NCBI GenBank assembly: GCA_937911175.1
Contig: CALDSE010000012.1
Coordinates: 1 to 64,000 of the forward strand
From: an uncultured Sediminibacterium sp.
Lineage (GTDB): Bacteria > Bacteroidota > Bacteroidia > Chitinophagales > Chitinophagaceae
DNA length: 64,000 nucleotides
Reading direction: 5' to 3'
Shown: positions 38,023-50,065 of the stretch, piece after piece
How positions within the stretch are numbered: the stretch's first letter is position 1
Layout of the letters: every line of letters begins with the position of its first letter
Notes under the pieces: model-generated
Told to the model about the DNA's origin: nothing
The model's input: only the letters and a program-made list of their open reading frames with translations
The model's database searches: none
Program-made: the position numbers and the translations under genes

Positions 38023-38988
38023 TTATTGATTTCTATTCATTAAATAATTCGCCAATTCAATTAAAGGCTTTTTGCGATCAGATACCACTGCAATAGATTC
38101 TAAATGCGCAAAGGCTTCTTGCATATATTTTGCTTTAGAGGCTTCTGCCCAGGCGTCCACTCCACAAGATTTAAAAATGGCTAAAACTTTTTCTACTTTA
38201 TCGGGCGGATTGGAATTTAATAATTCATTTAATTCTTTTTTCTGAGCAACATTCGCTACTTCCAATGCATGTATTAATAAAAATGTTTTTTTATTTTGTT
38301 TGATATCGCCTCCTGGCTCCTTGCCAAAAATGGCGGCGTCTCCAAAAGCATCTAAATAATCGTCCTGCACTTGAAAGGCAATACCTATTTTTTTTCCAAA
38401 CTCATATAAGTGTTGGCAATTATTCACGCTGGCTCCTCCTAAGATGGCACCCATTTCTAAACTCGCTGCTAATAGTACAGAAGTTTTTAAGGTAATCATA
38501 TGTATATACTCATCCATACTTACCTTTTCCAATTTTGAAAAGTCCATGTCTAATTGCTGGCCTTCACAAACTTCTTTAGCAGTCTTATTAAATAGTTGTA
38601 AAATCTTAGGTAAATATTGAGCCTGTATGGTTTGAATATACTCATAAGCGCGAATAACCATTACATCGCCTACTAATAAGGCAGTGCTATTGTCATATTT
38701 AACATGCACGGTGGTTTTGCCTCTTCTTAAGGAAGCCTCGTCCATCATATCGTCATGCACTAAAGTGAAATTATGAAATAACTCCACTGCATTGGCTAGC
38801 TGGTAAGCATCGGAATGAATATCAGAGAATAGTTCATTACCCAATAAACACATCACAGGTCTAATTCTTTTACCACCAATACTTAAAAAGTAATTGCCTG
38901 GTTCATATAAGCTGGCAGGCGATTTTGGGAAGTGTTCGGCCTCGAATCCCTTATTAAATTTTTCTGATAATTCTTTAAAACTATGCAT
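38023..38988 (-). CDS. Polyprenyl (trans-isoprenyl) diphosphate synthase
   Basis: GGKRIRPVMCLLG, LVHDDMMDEASLRRGKTTVH (DDxxD), FQVQDDYLDAFGD. Confidence 0.93.
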   Translation of the reverse strand: MHSFKELSEKFNKGFEAEHFPKSPASLYEPGNYFLSIGGKRIRPVMCLLGNELFSDIHSDAYQLANAVELFHNFTLVHDDMMDEASLRRGKTTVHVKYDNSTALLVGDVMVIRAYEYIQTIQAQYLPKILQLFNKTAKEVCEGQQLDMDFSKLEKVSMDEYIHMITLKTSVLLAASLEMGAILGGASVNNCQHLYEFGKKIGIAFQVQDDYLDAFGDAAIFGKEPGGDIKQNKKTFLLIHALEVANVAQKKELNELLNSNPPDKVEKVLAIFKSCGVDAWAEASKAKYMQEAFAHLESIAVVSDRKKPLIELANYLMNRNQ

Positions 38989-39090
38989 ACTACAAACCTA
39001 AACATAATTCACAAGAATCCCTAGCCCTTATTGGGCTTGTTTATAGAAAAATTAGCATTTATTAAACAGTTTATTTTTAGAATTTCCCCT

Positions 39091-39098
39091 TAAATTTG
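39091..39098 (+). promoter_or_regulatory. Putative -7 element (TAAATTTG) for the hypothetical gene at 39119
   Basis: TAnnTTTG ending 20 nt before the start codon. Confidence 0.5.
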
Positions 39099-39118
39099 CG
39101 TACCCCCAAATCTACAAT

Positions 39119-39640
39119 ATGACAAAAAAGCATTTAGTATTTACCTTCTTTAGTTTATTTGTTTACCAATTCATTTTTGCTCAGCGTATTACTCTAGATA
39201 CCAATGTCAATAGAAGTATTCATTTATATGAAGATGGTTATACGAAGTCTTTTGGTGTTAAAATGTACCCAGGTGCGCTAACCTATAAAACTTTTTATAC
39301 CCCCAATAAAGCCATTGAATACTCCGGTTACATTACACTAGATGGATTTTGGATTTCTGCGATCAATGAAATACATACTCCAATCAAAGATGACAATCAA
39401 TTGTCTTGGTATATTGGTTATGGTGGTCATTTAGGAATTTGGAGCGAAGAATGGGTAAAGAAAAACGCTACCACTGACAAATCCAATATTTCAGTTGGAT
39501 TTGATGGAATCATTGGGCTTGATTATAAAGTGAAAAATTCCCCTTTAAATATAAGTATTGATTGGCAACCTTCTTTTAGCATCATACAAGCCTATTTTAA
39601 AAATCAAGGGGGTATTGGAATTCGATACGTACTCAAGTAG
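39119..39640 (+). CDS. Secreted hypothetical protein, possibly a small outer-membrane beta-barrel
   Basis: Signal peptide MTKKHLVFTFFSLFVYQFIFAQ; alternating-strand C-terminus (GGIGIRYVLK). Confidence 0.7.
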   Translation: MTKKHLVFTFFSLFVYQFIFAQRITLDTNVNRSIHLYEDGYTKSFGVKMYPGALTYKTFYTPNKAIEYSGYITLDGFWISAINEIHTPIKDDNQLSWYIGYGGHLGIWSEEWVKKNATTDKSNISVGFDGIIGLDYKVKNSPLNISIDWQPSFSIIQAYFKNQGGIGIRYVLK

Positions 39641-39666
39641 TACTTTAGTAATAGCTTAGCTATTCA

Positions 39667-40617
39667 TTACTTAAATAAAGAATCTACAAATTCATCTTTA
39701 TCAAATAAAAGCAAGTCTTTAATTTGTTCTCCAACTCCAATATACTTAACAGGTATTTTGCATTGATGTGCTATAGATAAAACCACACCTCCTTTGGCTG
39801 TACCATCTAATTTTGTAATGGCTAATGCATTCACATTCGTTACCGCCATAAATTGCTTGGCTTGCTCTAAGGCATTTTGTCCAGTAGAACCATCCAATAC
39901 CAATAACACTTCATGCGGTGCACCTGGTAATTGTTTTTCAATAACGCGTTTAATTTTATTTAACTCGTCCATTAAATGTAGTTTATTATGCAAACGACCT
40001 GCGGTATCTATTAATACGACATCGGCGTTTTTTGCCATAGCCGATTGAATAGTATCAAAGGCCACCGCACTAGGGTCGGCGCCATGATTTTGCTTTACAA
40101 TGGCTACACCCACTCTTTCGCTCCAAATAGTGAGTTGATCGGCAGCAGCAGCTCTAAAAGTGTCTGCAGCGCCCATTACCACAGTATTTCCAGCTTCCTT
40201 ATAATGATGTGCTAATTTACCAATGGTAGTTGTCTTACCCACTCCATTCACACCTACTACTAAAATTACATAGGGCTTTTTATCAGAAGGAGGAATAAAA
40301 CCTAGTTGATTGGAGGGGGCATCTACTAATAAAGAAACTATTTCTTCGTGCAATAAACCATTCAATTCTGAAGTAGATAAATATTTTTCTTTTTTAACGC
40401 GCTCTTGTAATTTTTCAATTAAGGCTAAAGTAGTATCCACTCCCACATCCGCACCAATTAGCTCTTCTTCTAATTGATCTAGCACTTCATCGTCCACTGA
40501 AGTTTTTCCAATAATGGCTTTAGAAATTCGCTCTAAAAAACCTTTCTTGGTTTTCTCTAAACCTTGGTCTAGGGTTTCCTTTTCTTTTATGCCAAATAAT
40601 TTACCTAAAAAACTCAT
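39667..40617 (-). CDS. ftsY: Signal recognition particle receptor FtsY
   Basis: VVGVNGVGKTTTIGKLAHHYK, AADTFRAAAADQL, DTAGRLHNK, ITKLDGTAKGGV. Confidence 0.95.
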   Translation of the reverse strand: MSFLGKLFGIKEKETLDQGLEKTKKGFLERISKAIIGKTSVDDEVLDQLEEELIGADVGVDTTLALIEKLQERVKKEKYLSTSELNGLLHEEIVSLLVDAPSNQLGFIPPSDKKPYVILVVGVNGVGKTTTIGKLAHHYKEAGNTVVMGAADTFRAAAADQLTIWSERVGVAIVKQNHGADPSAVAFDTIQSAMAKNADVVLIDTAGRLHNKLHLMDELNKIKRVIEKQLPGAPHEVLLVLDGSTGQNALEQAKQFMAVTNVNALAITKLDGTAKGGVVLSIAHQCKIPVKYIGVGEQIKDLLLFDKDEFVDSLFK

Positions 40618-40672
40618 ACTGTAAATTTAATCAATAAAAATTAAGATGCTTTAGCTTAGAATTAATTAAAAT

Positions 40673-40703
40673 AAAAAAAGTCCAGACTAGGTCTGAACTT
40701 TAA
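40673..40703 (-). terminator. Intrinsic terminator after rpmB-rpmG-DUF4295
   Basis: On the minus strand AAAGTTCAGAC-CTA-GTCTGGACTTTTTTT. Confidence 0.75.
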
Positions 40704-40761
40704 ATGATTTTGTGCGTAGTAAAATTGCTAGCGATTAATAGATACAGACTAAAAAGTCTTA

Positions 40762-40932
40762 CTATTTAGCTAAGAATTCCTTAACAAGATCCTTGTGAAC
40801 GATATTCTCTTTAAAAGTGTACGCGCCTGTTTTAGGGCTACGGATAGCTTTAATTACTTTAGTCCAGTTCTTTGCTTCAGCTGAAGCCTTAAGATCTTTT
40901 ACTTTCGCGTTTTTAGATGCTGATTTTGCCAT
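40762..40932 (-). CDS. DUF4295-like small basic protein (56 aa)
   Basis: Missed by the 60-aa ORF cut-off. Translation MAKSASKNAKVKDLKASAEAKNWTKVIKAIRSPKTGAYTFKENIVHKDLVKEFLAK; position directly after rpmG is typical of Bacteroidetes. Confidence 0.88.
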   Translation of the reverse strand: MAKSASKNAKVKDLKASAEAKNWTKVIKAIRSPKTGAYTFKENIVHKDLVKEFLAK

Positions 40933-40934
40933 GA

Positions 40935-41117
40935 CTATTTAATTTCTTTATGTAACGTTACTTTTTTCAAAATTGAATTATACTTTTTGAACTCCAAACG
41001 ATCTGGAGTATTCTTCTTGTTCTTCGTAGTAATATAACGACTAGTACCTGGTAAACCAGTAGTCTTGTGCTCTGTGCACTCTAATATTACTTGAACTCTA
41101 TTTCCTTTCCTTGCCAT
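40935..41117 (-). CDS. rpmG: 50S ribosomal protein L33
   Basis: [52 protein letters not shown]. Confidence 0.96.
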   Translation of the reverse strand: MARKGNRVQVILECTEHKTTGLPGTSRYITTKNKKNTPDRLEFKKYNSILKKVTLHKEIK

Positions 41118-41152
41118 GATGGTATATTATAAGTTATACTTAATTGGGTTAA

Positions 41153-41389
41153 TTAAATCTTTTCGCCTTGTGCTCTAAGATCTTTAACAACAGAAGCTAA
41201 ACCATTCTTATTAATGGTTCTGATAGCATCAGTTGATACTTTGATGGTAATCCAGCGATCTTCTTCTATGAAGTAGAAACGCTTCTTTTGCAAATTTGGA
41301 AGGAAACGACGCTTTGTCTTGATGTTGGAGTGTGAAACACTATTTCCAGACATCGGCTTCTTTCCAGTTAATTGACATACTCTAGCCAT
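41153..41389 (-). CDS. rpmB: 50S ribosomal protein L28
   Basis: [39 protein letters not shown]. Confidence 0.96.
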   Translation of the reverse strand: MARVCQLTGKKPMSGNSVSHSNIKTKRRFLPNLQKKRFYFIEEDRWITIKVSTDAIRTINKNGLASVVKDLRAQGEKI

Positions 41390-41412
41390 GAGAAATTATT
41401 TTTTACGGACGG

Positions 41413-41420
41413 CAAAGGTA
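41413..41420 (-). promoter_or_regulatory. Putative -7 element (TACCTTTG) for rpmB
   Basis: TAnnTTTG match upstream of rpmB, in a context nearly identical to the rnpB promoter. Confidence 0.55.
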
Positions 41421-41537
41421 AGTAAATAACCTTTACAGTCCCATTTATTTTAGTGTTTTTTTGAAGATTTACCCTAATAATGTCCAAAAAAGGATAAAAT
41501 GTTGGTTTTCATTAAGGTATAAGGTATTTAGCAGGGC

Positions 41538-43193
<1,656 letters not shown>

Positions 43194-43205
43194 ATCCTTT
43201 TTAAT

Positions 43206-44228
43206 TTACCAATTCGATCTTGCAGAGGCGGTAACGGCTAAACTTTCAAAAGCCCCCTCCAAATACTTATAATGGGCAGCCATGGCAATCATAGCGGCAT
43301 TATCGGTACAGTATTCAAAGGCAGGTAAAAATACCGTGGACTTTGTTTTTTGAGCAAGTTCTGCCACCCCATGTCGAAGGCCTGAATTGGCACTCACACC
43401 CCCTGCTATACAAAACTCCTGAATGCCTGTTTCTTGAATGGCCTTTTTAAGTTGTTTTAGTAAAATCTCCACAATGGTAGACTGCACAGAGGCGCATAAA
43501 TCATTTAAGTTTTCTTGTATAAACGCTGGCGATTGTTTTTGTAAAAAATAGAGCACGCTGGTTTTTAAGCCACTGAAAGAATAATCTAAATTAGGTACTT
43601 GAGGTTTAGCAAAAACAAAGGCTTTTGGATTTCCCTTCTGTGCTAATTTATCTAAAAGCGGGCCACCTGGATAAGGCAGTCCTAATAATTTTGAAATTTT
43701 ATCAAAGGCTTCTCCTGCAGCATCATCAATGGTTTCGCCGAGTATAATCATTTCAGCCGCGCTATTACATCTTACAATTTGTGTATGACCACCGCTCACT
43801 GTTAAACATAAAAAAGGAAAGCTGGGTTTAGGATCGTCTATTAAATTAGCGAGTACATGCGCTTGCATATGATGAACTGCAATTAAAGGTTTATCTAATG
43901 AAAGTGCAAGGGACTTTGCAAATTGCGCACCCACTAATAAACTACCAATTAAACCTGGCGCCTGTGTAAAAGCAATGGCATCTAATTTTGCTAAACTATC
44001 TGTAGGGGTATTTTCAGGAAAGGCTTTTTTTAAAGCAGCATCTACCACCGGCACAATATTTTCCATATGTGCTCTACTAGCAAGTTCTGGTACCACGCCG
44101 CCAAATTTTTCATGCACTGTTTGATTCGCAATAAAATTGGAAAGGATTTTTCCATTCACAATAATAGAGGCCGCGGTTTCATCGCAGGAAGACTCTATCG
44201 CTAATATTGTAATTGGTTTTGTATACAC
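43206..44228 (-). CDS. tsaD: tRNA N6-threonylcarbamoyladenosine synthase subunit TsaD
   Basis: ILAIESSCDETAASI, VHHMQAHVLANL, LTVSGGHTQIV, CIAGGVSANSGLR. Confidence 0.95.
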   Translation of the reverse strand: MYTKPITILAIESSCDETAASIIVNGKILSNFIANQTVHEKFGGVVPELASRAHMENIVPVVDAALKKAFPENTPTDSLAKLDAIAFTQAPGLIGSLLVGAQFAKSLALSLDKPLIAVHHMQAHVLANLIDDPKPSFPFLCLTVSGGHTQIVRCNSAAEMIILGETIDDAAGEAFDKISKLLGLPYPGGPLLDKLAQKGNPKAFVFAKPQVPNLDYSFSGLKTSVLYFLQKQSPAFIQENLNDLCASVQSTIVEILLKQLKKAIQETGIQEFCIAGGVSANSGLRHGVAELAQKTKSTVFLPAFEYCTDNAAMIAMAAHYKYLEGAFESLAVTASARSNW

Positions 44229-44285
44229 AGCACGAAGTTAATTAAAACGCTGAGTTTATATTAAGTCTTGCGAAAATTCAGGTAA

Positions 44286-45533
44286 TTACTTTGTTCTAAT
44301 AGCTTCTACTGGGTTCATTTTGGCAGCAATGGAAGCAGGAATAATTCCTGAAACCACTCCTAAAATAATACAGATACTGAAGGCCAGAAAAATAATACTT
44401 GGGGCAATGGTAATTGCAAAAGGAAGAAAGGAACTTAATGCCAGCGTGAGTAACCAAACGAGTAATAATCCTACCAAGCCTCCAATAATACATAAAAAAG
44501 CACTCTCTAATAAAAACTCATATAAAATAGAAGAACTCTTGGCGCCTATTGCTTTTTTTAATCCAATCTGACTAGTTCTTTCTCTTACTGTTACAAACAT
44601 AATATTGGCTACACCAAAGGCGCCCACTATTAAAGAAAGTCCTGCAATGGCCCATCCTCCTTTATTCACAGCCCCAAATACACTTTCTACTTGGTCTTTA
44701 AATTGAGCTACATCATTACAAGTAAAATTATCTTCCTGAGTGGGGCTTAGTTTTCTAATTTGACGCATAATACCCGTTAACTCTTCTTGCAAAGCCTTAG
44801 AAGTAATGCCTGCTTTAGGTTGTACCATAATAACAGGGCCTAAATTATCGGGATTATACACTGAAGCCATATAGTTATGTGTAACAATAGTACTCTTATC
44901 ATAGTCATAGCCATTAATAATGGCAGAACCTTGTTTTTCAATAACGCCAATTACTAAAAGTTTACGGCCATTATAGGTAATAGTTTTACCCACGCCTTTA
45001 TCTGCCTTACCATATAATTCCTCTGCTACTTTATATCCTATAACTACATAAGGTACGCCTCGCGTAAAATCCGACTCACTTAAAAACCTACCATAGCCAA
45101 TATCAAAAGATTGTATTTTTTTATACTCTGGAGTAATACCGTACATATTGACCCCCTTTAAAACATTATCCTCATAAGAAAAAGACTCTTGGGTTTGCAT
45201 CACAAAAGCCATATTGGAAGCCAGCGTACTCTTCTTTTTAACGAAGTCCATTTCCTCTATTTTCATACTTGGACGCTTAACGAATTTCCACCATGGGTAT
45301 TCTGGGCCTCCAGAATAATCCCATTTATCGATATACACCGAATTGTTTCCAAAGCTTGATAAATCGCTTTTGATTTTTGATTGTAAACTGTCAATGGTGG
45401 CCAAAACACCTATAATACAAAAGATACCAATGGTGATGCCAAATAAGGAAAGAAAGGTTCTTAGTTTATTCGCTTTTAGCTCTCCGATGGCCATTTTGAA
45501 GCTATTCCAAAGTATAGTAAGCACTTTTATCAT
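44286..45533 (-). CDS. MacB/FtsX-family ABC transporter permease
   Basis: LRTFLSLFGITIGIFCIIGVLATID, VRERTSQIGLKKAIGAKSSSILYEFLLES, IPASIAAKMNPVEAIR. Confidence 0.9.
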   Translation of the reverse strand: MIKVLTILWNSFKMAIGELKANKLRTFLSLFGITIGIFCIIGVLATIDSLQSKIKSDLSSFGNNSVYIDKWDYSGGPEYPWWKFVKRPSMKIEEMDFVKKKSTLASNMAFVMQTQESFSYEDNVLKGVNMYGITPEYKKIQSFDIGYGRFLSESDFTRGVPYVVIGYKVAEELYGKADKGVGKTITYNGRKLLVIGVIEKQGSAIINGYDYDKSTIVTHNYMASVYNPDNLGPVIMVQPKAGITSKALQEELTGIMRQIRKLSPTQEDNFTCNDVAQFKDQVESVFGAVNKGGWAIAGLSLIVGAFGVANIMFVTVRERTSQIGLKKAIGAKSSSILYEFLLESAFLCIIGGLVGLLLVWLLTLALSSFLPFAITIAPSIIFLAFSICIILGVVSGIIPASIAAKMNPVEAIRTK

Positions 45534-45687
45534 GGTATAAAATTAAGTCAATATATGATTCCAGCTTGAATTTTATACAAGTGGTGAAAAAATCATCTAA
45601 AGGGGGCTTTTTGAAGGACTTGTTTACTTATTGATAAATTGTCAGAAAAATCATGCAACGATTTATTCTAAGCTCGCAATTCGTTCT

Positions 45688-45695
45688 TACTTTTG
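45688..45695 (+). promoter_or_regulatory. Putative -7 element (TACTTTTG) for sdhCAB
   Basis: TAnnTTTG ending 24 nt upstream of the sdhC ATG at 45720. Confidence 0.55.
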
Positions 45696-45719
45696 CAGCG
45701 ATTTAAAATACATCTTATT

Positions 45720-46403
45720 ATGACCTTTAAGCAAATGTTTACGTCCTCCGTGGGGAAAAAATTAGTAATGGCTTTCACGGGTATTTTCTTAGTCTTATTC
45801 TTAGTCGTACATGCAGGATTAAATGCTTGTATTTGGGCAATGGACGGTGGCGTCACCTTCAATAAAGCAGCTCATTTTATGGGAAGTTTTATAGTACCAA
45901 GAATTTTAGAAATAGGATTATTCTTAGGCATTTTTCTACATATCATCCAAGGCTATATGCTAACCTTAGAAAATAGAAGCAAAAGAAAAATTGGCTATGA
46001 AGTAAATTATTCAAAAGGTAGTAAATGGTATAGCAGAAGTATGGCTATTTTAGGAACTATACTTCTTATGTTTTTTGTAATACATTGGAAACATTTTTGG
46101 GTTCCTTCTCGTATCACTGGAGTGGAAGAAATGGATTTAGGCAATGGCTTTATAGTACATAATTTATATGCAGTCATGCAGGATACTTTTGAAAATGTTT
46201 GGGTGGTTTTATTTTATGTGATTGCTTGTATTTCCTTGGGCTACCACTTAGCACATGGTTTTCAAAGTGCCTTCAAAACAATTGGAGTACATAATAAAAG
46301 ATACCATGCAATGATTAACACTATTGGTTTTGGCTTTGCCATTATTATTCCATTAGCATTTGCTTTAATGCCTATTAGTTTTTATTTACACTGGGTAAAT
46401 TAA
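45720..46403 (+). CDS. sdhC: Succinate dehydrogenase cytochrome b subunit
   Basis: Five TM helices with conserved His; first gene of an sdhCAB block. ATG at 45720. Confidence 0.92.
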   Translation: MTFKQMFTSSVGKKLVMAFTGIFLVLFLVVHAGLNACIWAMDGGVTFNKAAHFMGSFIVPRILEIGLFLGIFLHIIQGYMLTLENRSKRKIGYEVNYSKGSKWYSRSMAILGTILLMFFVIHWKHFWVPSRITGVEEMDLGNGFIVHNLYAVMQDTFENVWVVLFYVIACISLGYHLAHGFQSAFKTIGVHNKRYHAMINTIGFGFAIIIPLAFALMPISFYLHWVN

Positions 46404-46448
46404 AAATTCAAAATAAATATATTCTAAACGATAGATAAAAGATTAAAT

Positions 46449-48422
46449 ATGTTAGACGCTAAAATACCTTCCGGAAATCTAGATGACAAATGGGTCGATT
46501 ACAAAGGACATTGTAAACTAGTGAACCCTGCCAATAAAAGAAAAATGGAAGTCATTATTGTGGGCACTGGACTTGCAGGCGCATCGGCTGCAGCCTCTAT
46601 GGCTGAGTTGGGTTATAAAGTAAAAGCATTTTGTTTTCAGGATTCTCCACGCCGAGCACATAGTATTGCTGCACAAGGTGGAATTAATGCAGCTAAGAAT
46701 TATCAGAACGATGGAGATAGTATATTCAGATTATTTTATGATACGATTAAAGGCGGTGACTACCGCTCTCGCGAAGCCAATGTGCACCGTTTAGCAGAAG
46801 TGAGTACGAATATCATTGACCAATGTGTGGCACAAGGTGTTCCTTTTGCACGTGAATATGGTGGCTTATTAAGTAATAGAAGTTTTGGTGGAACACAAGT
46901 ACAAAGAACTTTTTATGCTGCAGGTCAAACAGGTCAGCAGTTATTAATAGGTGCTTATCAAGCCTTAGAGCGTCAAGTAGCATTAGGCAATGTAACGATG
47001 CATACAAGACATGAGATGTTAGACATTGTAAAAATTGATGGAAAAGCAAAAGGTATTATTGCCCGTAATTTAATTACAGGTGAATTAGAAAAACATTTTG
47101 GACATGCGGTATTAATATGTTCTGGTGGTTATGGTAATGTGTATTATTTATCAACCAATGCCATGGGATCAAATGTAACTGCTGCATGGAAAGCGCATAA
47201 GCAAGGTGCTTATTTTGCAAATCCTTGCTTTACGCAAATTCACCCTACTTGTATTCCAGTGAGTGGTGATCATCAATCCAAACTAACCCTCATGTCTGAG
47301 TCATTAAGAAATGATGGAAGAATTTGGGTACCTAAAAATGTAGGAGAAACTAGAAAAGCAAACGACATACCTGAAGCAGAAAGAGATTATTTCTTAGAAC
47401 GTCGCTACCCTGCTTTTGGAAACTTAGTACCTCGTGATGTGGCTTCTCGTGCTGCCAAAGAAAGATGTGATGCTGGTTTTGGAGTAGGTACTTCCAAGCA
47501 AGCCGTCTATTTAGATTATGCAGCCGCTATTGAAAGATATGGTAAGATTGAAGTAAGTAAGCAAGGACTTTCTAATGTATCTAGTGAGCAAATTATTGCC
47601 ATGGGTAAAGAAGTGGTGAAAGAAAAATATGGCAACTTATTTAATATGTATTCAAAAATCACTGGAGAAAATCCTTACGAAGTGCCAATGCGTATTTACC
47701 CAGCCGTGCATTATACCATGGGTGGCTTATGGGTGGATTATGAATTACAAACTACCGTGCCAGGTTTATATGCCTTAGGTGAAGCTAACTTTAGCGACCA
47801 TGGTGCCAACCGTTTAGGTGCTAGTGCCTTAATGCAAGGTTTAGCAGATGGTTATTTTGTGGCGCCTTATACAGTAGGAAATAATTTAGCAGATGAAATT
47901 TACAATGCTGCCATTCCAACTTCACATCCGGCCTTTGAAGAGGCTGCTAAAAAAGTAGCAGAGCGTATTGCTTCATTAAAAAATATTAATGGTAAACAAT
48001 CGGCAGAAAGTTTCCACAAGCGTTTAGGTAAAATTATCTGGAATGAGTGTGGTATGTCAAGAAATGAAGCAGGTTTAAAACAAGCCATTGCAGATCTGCA
48101 AGCTTTGAAAAAAGAATTCTGGTCTGATCTAAGAATTCCTGGAGAAATAAATGAATACAATCCTGAATTAGATAAAGCCAACCGTGTGGCCGACTTTATT
48201 GAACTAGGAGAATTAATGTGTGTAGATGCACTAGCTAGAGAAGAAAGCTGTGGTGGTCACTTTAGAGAAGAATACCAAACACCAGAAGGAGAAGCCTTAA
48301 GAGACGATGAAAAATTTATGTATGTTGCTGCTTGGGAAAACAAAGGAGCGCATGAATGGCAATTGCATAAAGAAGCGTTGAAATATGATGTTATTAAACC
48401 AAGTCAACGTAATTATAAATAA
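46449..48422 (+). CDS. sdhA: Succinate dehydrogenase flavoprotein subunit
   Basis: [51 protein letters not shown]-like end ([19 protein letters not shown]). Confidence 0.96.
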   Translation: MLDAKIPSGNLDDKWVDYKGHCKLVNPANKRKMEVIIVGTGLAGASAAASMAELGYKVKAFCFQDSPRRAHSIAAQGGINAAKNYQNDGDSIFRLFYDTIKGGDYRSREANVHRLAEVSTNIIDQCVAQGVPFAREYGGLLSNRSFGGTQVQRTFYAAGQTGQQLLIGAYQALERQVALGNVTMHTRHEMLDIVKIDGKAKGIIARNLITGELEKHFGHAVLICSGGYGNVYYLSTNAMGSNVTAAWKAHKQGAYFANPCFTQIHPTCIPVSGDHQSKLTLMSESLRNDGRIWVPKNVGETRKANDIPEAERDYFLERRYPAFGNLVPRDVASRAAKERCDAGFGVGTSKQAVYLDYAAAIERYGKIEVSKQGLSNVSSEQIIAMGKEVVKEKYGNLFNMYSKITGENPYEVPMRIYPAVHYTMGGLWVDYELQTTVPGLYALGEANFSDHGANRLGASALMQGLADGYFVAPYTVGNNLADEIYNAAIPTSHPAFEEAAKKVAERIASLKNINGKQSAESFHKRLGKIIWNECGMSRNEAGLKQAIADLQALKKEFWSDLRIPGEINEYNPELDKANRVADFIELGELMCVDALAREESCGGHFREEYQTPEGEALRDDEKFMYVAAWENKGAHEWQLHKEALKYDVIKPSQRNYK

Positions 48423-48485
48423 GCATATAACTATAAATAAGCTTTCAACACAAACACAAAATATTTACAGAATAATTTTTTAGCT

Positions 48486-49247
48486 ATGTCTCAAAATACA
48501 ATGAATTTAAAAGTTAAAGTTTGGCGTCAAAAAAATGCCAACGCACAAGGTGCCTTTGTTACTTATGATGTTGCGGGTATTTCTGATGAAATGTCTTTTT
48601 TAGAAATGATGGATATTTTAAATGAAAGATTAATTACTGAAGGTGGAGATCCAGTAGCCTTTGATCATGATTGTCGTGAAGGTATTTGTGGTATGTGTTC
48701 TATGTATATTAATGGAAAGCCGCATGGTCCTTGGCAGGCAAATACTACTTGTCAATTGCACATGCGTGCCTTTAAAGATGGTGAAACCATTGTGATTGAA
48801 CCATGGAGAGCCAACTCCTTCCCTATTGTAAAAGATTTAACCGTTGACCGTTCTGCTTTTGATAGAATTATTCAAGCAGGTGGTTATATTAGTGTGAATA
48901 CGGGTAATGCAGTAGATGGCAATAGCCTTCCTATAGAAAAACAAAATGCAGACGACGCTTTTGCAGCAGCTATGTGTATTGGTTGTGGTGCTTGTGTGGC
49001 TGCTTGTAAGAATAGTTCAGCGATGTTATTCTTAAGTGCGAAAGTATCTCACTTAGCCTTACTTCCTCAGGGTGCTCCAGAAAGAAAGTCAAGAGTACTC
49101 AATATGGTGGCGCAAATGGATAAGGAAGGATTTGGTTCTTGCACTAATACAGGTGCTTGTGAAGCTACTTGTCCTAAAGAAATTTCTATTGCGAACATTG
49201 CGAGATTAAATAAAGAATATTTAGGAGCTAGTTTAAGTGCAGAATAG
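48486..49247 (+). CDS. sdhB: Succinate dehydrogenase iron-sulfur subunit
   Basis: [51 protein letters not shown]. Confidence 0.95.
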   Translation: MSQNTMNLKVKVWRQKNANAQGAFVTYDVAGISDEMSFLEMMDILNERLITEGGDPVAFDHDCREGICGMCSMYINGKPHGPWQANTTCQLHMRAFKDGETIVIEPWRANSFPIVKDLTVDRSAFDRIIQAGGYISVNTGNAVDGNSLPIEKQNADDAFAAAMCIGCGACVAACKNSSAMLFLSAKVSHLALLPQGAPERKSRVLNMVAQMDKEGFGSCTNTGACEATCPKEISIANIARLNKEYLGASLSAE

Positions 49248-49999
49248 TGGCTAACCCCTATTTTCAGTGTAAACAATTTATCGTGCATCAGCAGCATACT
49301 TCAATGAAAGTATGTACTGATGCATGTTTGTTTGGGGCCTGGGTAAGCCAAAAGACCTTGGTACAAAATTCAAATAGTATAGTAGACATTGGCACAGGTA
49401 CCGGCTTATTAAGTTTAATGCTAGCCCAAGTGACCGAAAGCTCCAAGGCAAGTATTACTGCCATTGAAATTGAATCACAAGCAGCTGCAGAAGCTAGTTC
49501 AAATTTTAATATAAGTAAATGGAGCGACCGCTTAAAGCTGGTCAATGATTCAATACAAAACTTTACAGCTAATTCAAAGGGTCATTTATTTGATATCGTT
49601 ATTTCCAACCCCCCTTTTTACGAGGGCGATTTAAAGTCTCCAGACGCCAATAAAAATAAAGCGGCCCATAGCACTGAACTGCCTTGGACTAGTTTGGTAG
49701 AAAATGTTTCAAGCTTATTAACTGATGCCGGTTCCTTTTTTGTTTTAGTACCTACCCTTCGCGCGTATACCATGCAAAAATTAGCTGAAGCACAACAACT
49801 ACAATTAGTGGAAGAAGTATTAGTGTATAACGATGCCAAGCATTTACCTTTTAGATCCTTCTTGCATTTAAGAAAAGCAAAATCGCCAATTGACAAAGAT
49901 ATTTCAGTGCTAAGAAATAAAATAGTGATTAAAAATACAGATAATACTTATTCAACTGCATTTACCGAACTACTAAAGGACTATTATTTGTATTTGTAA
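49247..49999 (+). CDS. tRNA1(Val) A37 N6-methyltransferase TrmN6-like
   Basis: SIVDIGTGTGLLSLMLAQ, DIVISNPPFYEGDLKSPD (NPPF/Y). Start shares bases with the sdhB stop. Confidence 0.85.
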   Translation: MANPYFQCKQFIVHQQHTSMKVCTDACLFGAWVSQKTLVQNSNSIVDIGTGTGLLSLMLAQVTESSKASITAIEIESQAAAEASSNFNISKWSDRLKLVNDSIQNFTANSKGHLFDIVISNPPFYEGDLKSPDANKNKAAHSTELPWTSLVENVSSLLTDAGSFFVLVPTLRAYTMQKLAEAQQLQLVEEVLVYNDAKHLPFRSFLHLRKAKSPIDKDISVLRNKIVIKNTDNTYSTAFTELLKDYYLYL

Positions 50000-50065
50000 G
50001 AGTTAGTCATTGCAAAATAATTTATTTAGTTCTTACTGTACATTCTTTAAAATAAGACTTTTAAA

